Origin: Daedaleopsis sinensis
Taxonomy: Eukaryota; Basidiomycota; Agaricomycetes; Polyporales; Polyporaceae
NCBI GenBank assembly: GCA_033807695.1
Contig: CM066305.1
Span: 372,001 to 436,000 of the forward strand
DNA length: 64,000 bases
Direction: 5' to 3'
The position numbers and the translations under genes were made by a program. Below the pieces are notes generated by a model, which ran no database searches, was not told the origin of the DNA, and worked only from the letters and a program-made list of their open reading frames with translations. Below, piece after piece: positions 58,301-64,000 of the stretch. Positions within the stretch are counted from its first letter, which is position 1. Every line of letters starts with the position of its first letter.

Positions 58301-61300
58301 CGACGTGTAGCCTTGCCTTGCACACTTACCCCACCACAGCCCGTTCTCCACCTCCCCCGACGGGAGCCGCACCCGCCGCTCTCGATGTCCACCCGCCGTC
58401 CACTCCAGCTCGTGTTCCACACCGCCGCTCGTCGACCTTGTATCTCGCCGCAGAACGGTACGTGCTCGAGCAAACGACAGATGCATCGTACTCACCTGAA
58501 TGTCACCAGCACGCCACTCGGTACGACAAACTCGCCCATGCGTTCAGCGCGTCTGTAGACGCAGGAGGATCCGACTCACCATCGCGAACGCAGATGCTGA
58601 GGGCCCGCTCGAAGCGACCAGCGACGGTGCGTGACACGTCGTTTTCCCATCCGTACTCCGGTCCGAGTCTCGGTCGCGTCGCGTCGCGAGCACGACTGGT
58701 GAGCACGAGGAATGCTCCAGACATGTCCCCGGCACGTGTATTTGCAGTCGTCAAAGTACGGCGACGTGCCCAGCGGTGGTTGTTGGCGGGCATTTGACGG
58801 AGCGGCTGCTGAGTCGTTCCCGGCGGGTTTGGCGGTACGAACTGGCTGTGTATGGTACGTGTCGGCGAGAGGCCGTGCCTGGAGCGGACGCGCGCAGCGG
58901 GGACCTACCTGGGTAGCTGCTCAGTTCTCCTCGCAGTCCGAGCCTGCAGAACTCCGCAGGGATGATCGCGGTCCTCCCGGAACCGCGTACTCGGCCATGA
59001 TCCGGCTCACCACGCACGCTCGGCCATAGTGCTCCAGAGGCGCGTGCGAGCCGTCGCCGCTGTGCGGCGACTCAGCTCTCGTCCGCTGTCGTGTCAGCGC
59101 GACGACTTTCTCGCGTGATGCCCGCCGGAAAAGTGCCTCCCGAACTCGCTCACCGAGTTCATGGTACGTGCTGGTGGCCCGTCCCTGCAGAACTCCGCAG
59201 GGATGATCGCGGTCTTCCCGGGGCCGCGCACACGGCCGTTGTCTGGCGCACCCCGCACGCTCTGCATATGCTGACAGAGCGCGAGAGGTGCTTCAGAGGT
59301 GAGAACAAGTTGTTGTCGCTGTGTGACGACTCAGTTCTCATACACGTGCCTTCCGAGCTCACTCATACACTGTCATATCAGTGAGAGCACGTACCGTAGA
59401 CGGTGCCCGACGGCACCCGACGAGTTCACGGTACGTGCTCGCGGCCCGTCCCTGCAGAACTCCGCAGGGATGATCGCGGTCTTCCCGGAACCGCGCCCTC
59501 GGCCGCACGCACGCCCGGCACGGTGCTCCAAGGCGAGTGCGAGCTGTCGCCGCTGTGCGGCGACTCAGCTCTCGTCCGCTGCGTGTCAGCGAGATGAATA
59601 CGAGCAGAACGAGGCGCTCGCGTGAACCCTGGAGCGGAATCGTCGTGAGCGCCGCCCGGTCGAGACGGGCTTCCGAACTGCGCTCACACTGGCAGTAGTC
59701 CGCGGTACCATGCTCGTGGCCGGACTCGAGGACGACTCCGGCGCACTCGTCCGCCGTTGCTCGATGCTCTGGCGCACCCCGCACGCTCTGAGTTTGTCGG
59801 CAGAGCGTGAGAGGTGCGGCGGCTTGTGCGATGCGCACGGTACATCGCTTGTCGCATGGTAACGTACCTGGTGCGAGTCGGTACGATACGAGACGTCGAG
59901 GATCAGCGGACGCGCCGGGAGCAGTGGTGCCCGAGGGAGACGCGTGCAGGGATGATCGCGGTCTTCTCCGCAGGCGGCACCATGCACTCGGCTGTTGTCC
60001 GAGAGTTTGTGTTACCCGCTGGCATCCGTGAATGGCGGGCATCGTCTCGGATGACGTCCCGGGGACTTACTTGTGACGTGCACGCGAGCCGGTTGTCTGC
60101 TGCGCATGTATTCCGCGTACCTCGCGGACGAGATGCGCGGGATACACGCGTGGGTGAAAGGGCCCAGAACAGAACGAACTCACCTGATATGCTAGCAGAT
60201 GGACGACGGCGGCGCAAAGGCGTCACGGGTCAAGGGGAAGCTCACCGGTACATGCTGAATTGCAGGGTCGAGGTCGCGGGCGGGAGAGCGAAGAGAGAGG
60301 AGAGAGGTAGCGGACGTCGGGGGGAGATGTTCACGGTACGTGCTTATTGCCGCGGATTGTGCGTTCCAAGCGTCCCAACCGAGGCTGCCGTCCGGCAGAC
60401 TGTCGTGGGGCAGAGTGGAAAGGTGGATGGAGGAGTAACTCACTGGTGCGTGTCTGTGCTGTACCTGGCATCGTTCCCATCCAAGTCCTCCTACGGCTTT
60501 GCGCAAGTCCAATCGCCGGCCGCTACGTTCGAGGTGAATCCGGGGTGGACGAAGGTGGAGGGAAGTCGGCGGGCTGGGCTTGGGAGATCGGGCGGCGCGC
60601 ATTGACTACACGGGTGAGTCCACGATTTGAAGTTCGAGACTTACCGCATATTTACCACATGATATCGCTATGCTAACAAGAGGCGGAGGAGAGGCCGAGC
60701 GGGCGGTGGTGGTCGCAAGTCAAGGAGGATGGCTGAATAGGCGCCCGCTCCGAAACTGGCGCATAGGAGCCGTCGGTACGCGTCCCACTTGCCGCATTGA
60801 TGTCTGTTGCGCGTTCCCAGCGTCCCAAAATAGGCTGCAGTCCGGCCTGTCGTATCGCGGAGCGGATGTCGGCTTGGACTGGTGGTCGGAAGAGCGGGAG
60901 GGACTGACAGGTGCGTGTCAGCGTCGCTCTCGCGTGTCTGCAGTGTCAGTACTTCGGTAGACGTCGTGGAGGGCCTGTATGTCATTTCGTGCGGCGAGAA
61001 GACGGCGGGAAGAGGAGTCGCCGGGGGGATGGTGGTGGTCGGAGTCAAGGAGGACGGCAGATTAGGCGCCCGCTCAGAGTGCGCGAAGAGGAGACGTGTG
61101 CGGAGGATTCAGGCGGGGAGATCGGGGACGGGGTGCGGGTGCGGGAAGGTGCAAGTAGTGTAGACGTTCTGTGCGTAGAGTACGAGAAAATGCAGACGGA
61201 GAACTGGAACTCACCGAGTGCGAGAGTCGAATGGGCCCAGCATAACGGCGCCCGCTCCTGTACACCCTTAGGTCCCAGAATACGTGCTATCACACGCAAT

Positions 61301-61626
61301 CCAGACGGTACAGTTGCGTGCGCGAGGATGCGGGACGGGTACGCGGGGGGTACGCGACGGGTACGCGAGGGAGGGACGCCGGAGCCGCGAGAGGGCGTGG
61401 CGGCGCAGAGGACAGCGCTGGAATGCGCGGGTCGAGGGCACGTCGAGAACCTGGTGCTTGGGTGCAGATGCGAACGTCGACAAGAAGGCAAGAGCGAGGA
61501 AGCTGGCGCAAGACGTGCGTCGACGTCTGTCGCAGGTGGCGCGCACGATCGGCAAACGGGGCGCGATCGGGCGTCTCTGGGTGGAGACGCGTTCAGCGAG
61601 AGACGAGGGCTGCCCCGACGATCCAG
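55333..61626. repeat. Array spacer, copy 3
   Basis: This spacer is about 6.29 kb and equivalent to spacer copies 1 and 2. The coding-like segment lies at 57376-58793, with the frame intact at the site deleted in spacer copy 2. Confidence 0.8.
57376..58793 (-). other. Coding-like segment in spacer copy 3
   Basis: This is the counterpart of 39481-40905, with the same apparent exons and splice signals. No family is recognised. Confidence 0.3.
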
Positions 61627-63865
61627 TTTATACGAAGATGAGATGGCGCGGCAGGCATTCGCCTTCGCTTGCTCGCGCGAGGCAGCCACGAGGCCGCGTC
61701 CCGTGCGGAGGCTCGCGCATCGGGCAGCACCGTTGTACTTCCTCCCTTCCCGCTGCCTCCCTGCCCTTCTGCTATTGTCTTCCGGACGCCCACCTCCGTG
61801 CGCATCGAGCGCGTCGGCGAGCGACACGTATTGCGGGCCGCGCGCAACGGCCGCGAGGGCATTTTTGTTTGCGCACAGTGTTTGCACACTGCCAAGTCCG
61901 CGAGAGAAAGGCCCAGAAAGGGCACCCCCGCGGCGTCTGCGCGAAAGGTCCCGTCAGAGTACGCACTGAAACCGCGCGGCATCAGACCATATCGGCCGAG
62001 GCAGCGTGCAGAGGGCGATGATCAATGGAAGACGACCTGAGGAGTCGCCGGCCAGCGACACGGTCAACGTGCGCGACACGAGCCATGTCATCGAAAGTAC
62101 GTTGAGCACGCGTGTAGTCCACAGCGTGGCATTCAACATGGTATAGAGGGTCGCACAGTCTAATCTACACTTCCTGGGGATGCTATTGATACAAGTGCAT
62201 CACCTTGCCATCTCCGAGCGGTCTACAAAAGACGTCAGAAGTCACCCCCCCAAACGTGTGGACACCACGCCGCGAAGGCGTCCACACACACCGGCCTACC
62301 CGCCTCTCAAGGCTGCCACCATCTCTCTGAACATCGCCCGCAACCCTACCGGTCCCGGCCGGACTCCACCCTCTCCTCCTCCGCCCCCCTCGTCGTCTTC
62401 TCCAGCAGCGACCAGCCGCCTGTGGCCAGGACCACGTCTCGCGCGCTCCTCCAGCCCCCGGAGGATGTCCTCGCCAGCGTCCCGGTACGCACGCTCCAGT
62501 TCCGCCGCACGCATGTAATACGCGCGACGGACGGCGTACGGGGCCAGGCCGTTGTACTTCCGTACGAGGGCGTTCACCTCCTCCAACGCCGCCTCGTGGT
62601 ACGAGCGCTCCTTGGCCTCCCACTCCGCATCCCGCATCGCGGTCACGTCCGCGAGCGTGAGCTTCGGAAGGAGGGAGGCGGGGTGCAGAGCCGTGAGTGT
62701 GCGGATGGCACGGCGTGTCCAAGCTTGCCTGAGCACATCGCGGAAGGTGGTGATGGCGGTGTCGAGTTCTGAACAGCACAAGCGTAGATGTCAGAGGTGA
62801 ATGCGATAGCTGGTACCGATCACAGACGTACCTCCTTGAATCTCCACCCAGGGGGGTGCAGCACCCTGCCGCTGCACAATGCGGTTCATCAGAAACTCCT
62901 CCCGCCCGATGAACGGATTCTTGTCCTCCGTCGTGCGAGCGATAGGCTGTCCCCGGCCTTTCACGTTATTGAAGTGCCCGGCCAGCCTAGCTTTCTGTGG
63001 GCGGCGCGCACCGTGAGTGCTTGTATTTCCACAGCTGCAGTGGCACGCACCTCTATCCGGTCCTCGACCAAGTTCGCCCACCCTTTGAGCGACACCGGGT
63101 TCGGTCTTCTGAACTGCTCGGCGGCGGCAGCGCCTTTGATACCGATACCCAGCCGGTAGTCGAGGGTGGACTCCCGCGCCTGCGAAAGCCGGACCCCCTG
63201 CTGCATCCGTTTCCTCTTGTCCTTCTCCGCTCTTTTCGCCTTCTCGTCTAGCGGGAGGGGGGACGGGTGTAGCCGCTTCGGGGAAGGGATGTTGCCGTAC
63301 CGCACGCTCGACGTCGCGTGCGAGGGGACGTTGAACGTCGTATGCCACGGCTGGTGTCCGGGTATGCCAGGCAGGATCGGCTCTCCTGGGACGTATTTAC
63401 GTACCGTCAACTCCCCCCTCTCTGTACTCGTGTGCGTCTCCGCGCTCGGTCCGCGTACAGAGGCCCCTTCCTCAGAGGCAGCGGGGCTGGTGCGCACCTG
63501 GGGTGGAGCCCGTTTGAGCTTGTCGTCGGCACTGCGGACGGGTCCACCTCGGAGAGGCTTGTACTTGTCGACGAGCATGCGTAGCACGGCGTGCTGTATA
63601 GGCTCGTCTCCCGTCCAGTGTGCGTCTTTGCTCTCGAGTATAGACACAACAGAGGATCTGCGGGCCTCTGCCTCGCCCTCTGTCTCCTCGCGGGCAGCAT
63701 CCTCGAACAGCTTAGAGCTCGCCGAGTGGTCACGTCCGGACGAGTCGTGGGCATAGCGTCGTGAGTGTACGAGACATCGAGAAGAGTTTGGAAGAGCGAG
63801 AGCACGGGAGCGTAGGACGGGGCTCATGCAAGTCGAGGACAAACTCCATTTGGTTCGAGGCGCCC
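61627..63865. repeat. Array unit 4, partial (gene segment only)
   Basis: Its left part matches units 2 and 3, including their 3' gene flank. From about 62630-62715 rightward it matches unit 1 (short intron 2, intact Arg codon). It ends at 63865, where unit 1 would continue into the spacer; here unrelated unique sequence begins. Confidence 0.85.
62296..63827 (-). CDS. DUF1992 (DNAJC28 conserved domain) protein, copy 4, intact
   Basis: DUF1992 is the domain shared with DnaJ homologue subfamily C member 28; its biochemical role is unknown. The three exons are 63827-63051, 62994-62832 and 62768-62296, with donors GTGCGT and GTACGT, for a 470 aa product. The start MSPVLRSRALALPNSSRCLV with HSRRYA is Arg/Ser-rich and free of acidic residues, as in mitochondrial presequences. 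The middle is polar and basic. The domain spans residues ~275-350: NPFIGREEFLMNRIVQRQG, APPWVEIQG, ELDTAITTFRDVLRQAW. A helical tail follows (VNALVRKYNGLAPYAVRRAY). There is no J domain. This is the only one of four copies with an in-frame start, no nonsense codon and the short intron 2, and it borders unique sequence. I infer it is the functional resident gene. Confidence 0.85.
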
Positions 63866-64000
63866 AATATGTGAATTGACTAATGAGCCACAGTCACGTG
63901 CGCGTCGCAGGCGGCTGGTCCGTTCGCGTTACGGTTGGCCAACGGCGGGCAGTCCCCAAATATCTGCGACAGAAAAATCAGTAACAACGTAAAGGTGTGA
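63866..64000. other. Unique right flank of the array
   Basis: This sequence is not found in the other units. It lies just upstream of the intact DUF1992 gene, so it should contain that gene's promoter and the start of its 5' untranslated region. Confidence 0.5.

Larger units (their letters stand above)
52683..61626. repeat. Array unit 3
   Basis: This is a full 8944 bp unit with a gene segment at 52683-55332 and a spacer at 55333-61626. It differs from unit 2 by only scattered single bases, for example GAGGGCG at 53624-53630 where unit 2 has GAGCGCG. Unit 4 shares that variant. Confidence 0.88.
35148..63865. repeat. Tandem array, unit about 8.94 kb, 3.25 units
   Basis: The word TTTATACGAAGAT marks unit starts at 35148, 43740, 52683 and 61627, giving periods of 8592, 8943 and 8944 bp. 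The last unit is cut at 63865. Each full unit has a gene segment of about 2.3-2.7 kb with a DUF1992 gene on the minus strand, then a 6.3 kb spacer. Units 2 and 3 are almost identical. Unit 1 is shorter because intron 2 of its gene is smaller. The left flank changes at 35148 and the right flank at 63865, so the array is complete within the window. The layout is gene-spacer-gene-spacer-gene-spacer-gene. Confidence 0.93.

Noticed and set aside
35148..63865. The period of about 9 kb suggested a ribosomal DNA array
   Set aside because: No 18S, 5.8S, 28S or 5S sequence is present in any unit, and each unit holds a protein-coding gene with introns.

Overview
The window is nuclear DNA of a basidiomycete fungus, most likely an Agaricomycete. 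It is GC-rich and gene-dense. Introns are short (about 50-60 nt) with GTRNGT donors and YAG acceptors. Its gene families are typical of mushroom-forming fungi: a DUF6534 membrane protein, a GMC oxidoreductase, a basidiomycete-type reducing polyketide synthase and a KDZ/CxC2 transposase. No prokaryotic, viral, rRNA or CRISPR features were seen.

Layout. (1) 46-3850 (+): origin recognition complex subunit 4, with a very long N-terminal extension made of small exons that mostly end in AT-hook-like motifs. (2) 4298-5833 (-): seven-helix DUF6534 membrane protein. (3) 7392-8633 (-): GMC oxidoreductase that keeps its FAD-binding start and its C-terminal domain but lacks the middle; probably a deletion pseudogene. 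(4) 9996-29827 (+): polyketide synthase with order KS-AT-DH-(degenerate ER-like)-KR-ACP, divergent from the GMC gene. Its AT domain is split by a 12.9 kb transposon at 12764-25696. The transposon has about 60 bp imperfect terminal inverted repeats and a 7 bp target duplication. It carries a KDZ transposase gene with a CxC2 zinc cluster (+), three unidentified genes (-), two of them related to each other, and a broken DUF4419-like gene. (5) 30904-33531 (-): membrane-anchored ubiquitin-specific protease. (6) 33660-33741 (+): intron-containing tRNA-Arg(TCG). (7) 34315-34951 (-): small conserved beta-rich protein. (8) 35148-63865: tandem array with a period of about 8.94 kb, holding four copies of a gene for a mitochondrial-looking DUF1992 (DNAJC28-like) protein, separated by three copies of a 6.3 kb spacer.

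The two most unusual regions are the transposon and the array. Removing the transposon with one target duplication restores the PKS reading frame exactly, so the PKS allele looks recently inactivated. In the array only the rightmost DUF1992 copy is intact. The two inner copies share a nonsense codon and a replaced intron, and the three left copies have lost the in-frame start. The outer copies are mosaics, which suggests recombination between a resident gene and a spacer-linked variant. ORC4 resembles fission yeast Orc4 in carrying multiple AT-hooks. All assignments rest on reading translations and motifs by eye; no database search was run.
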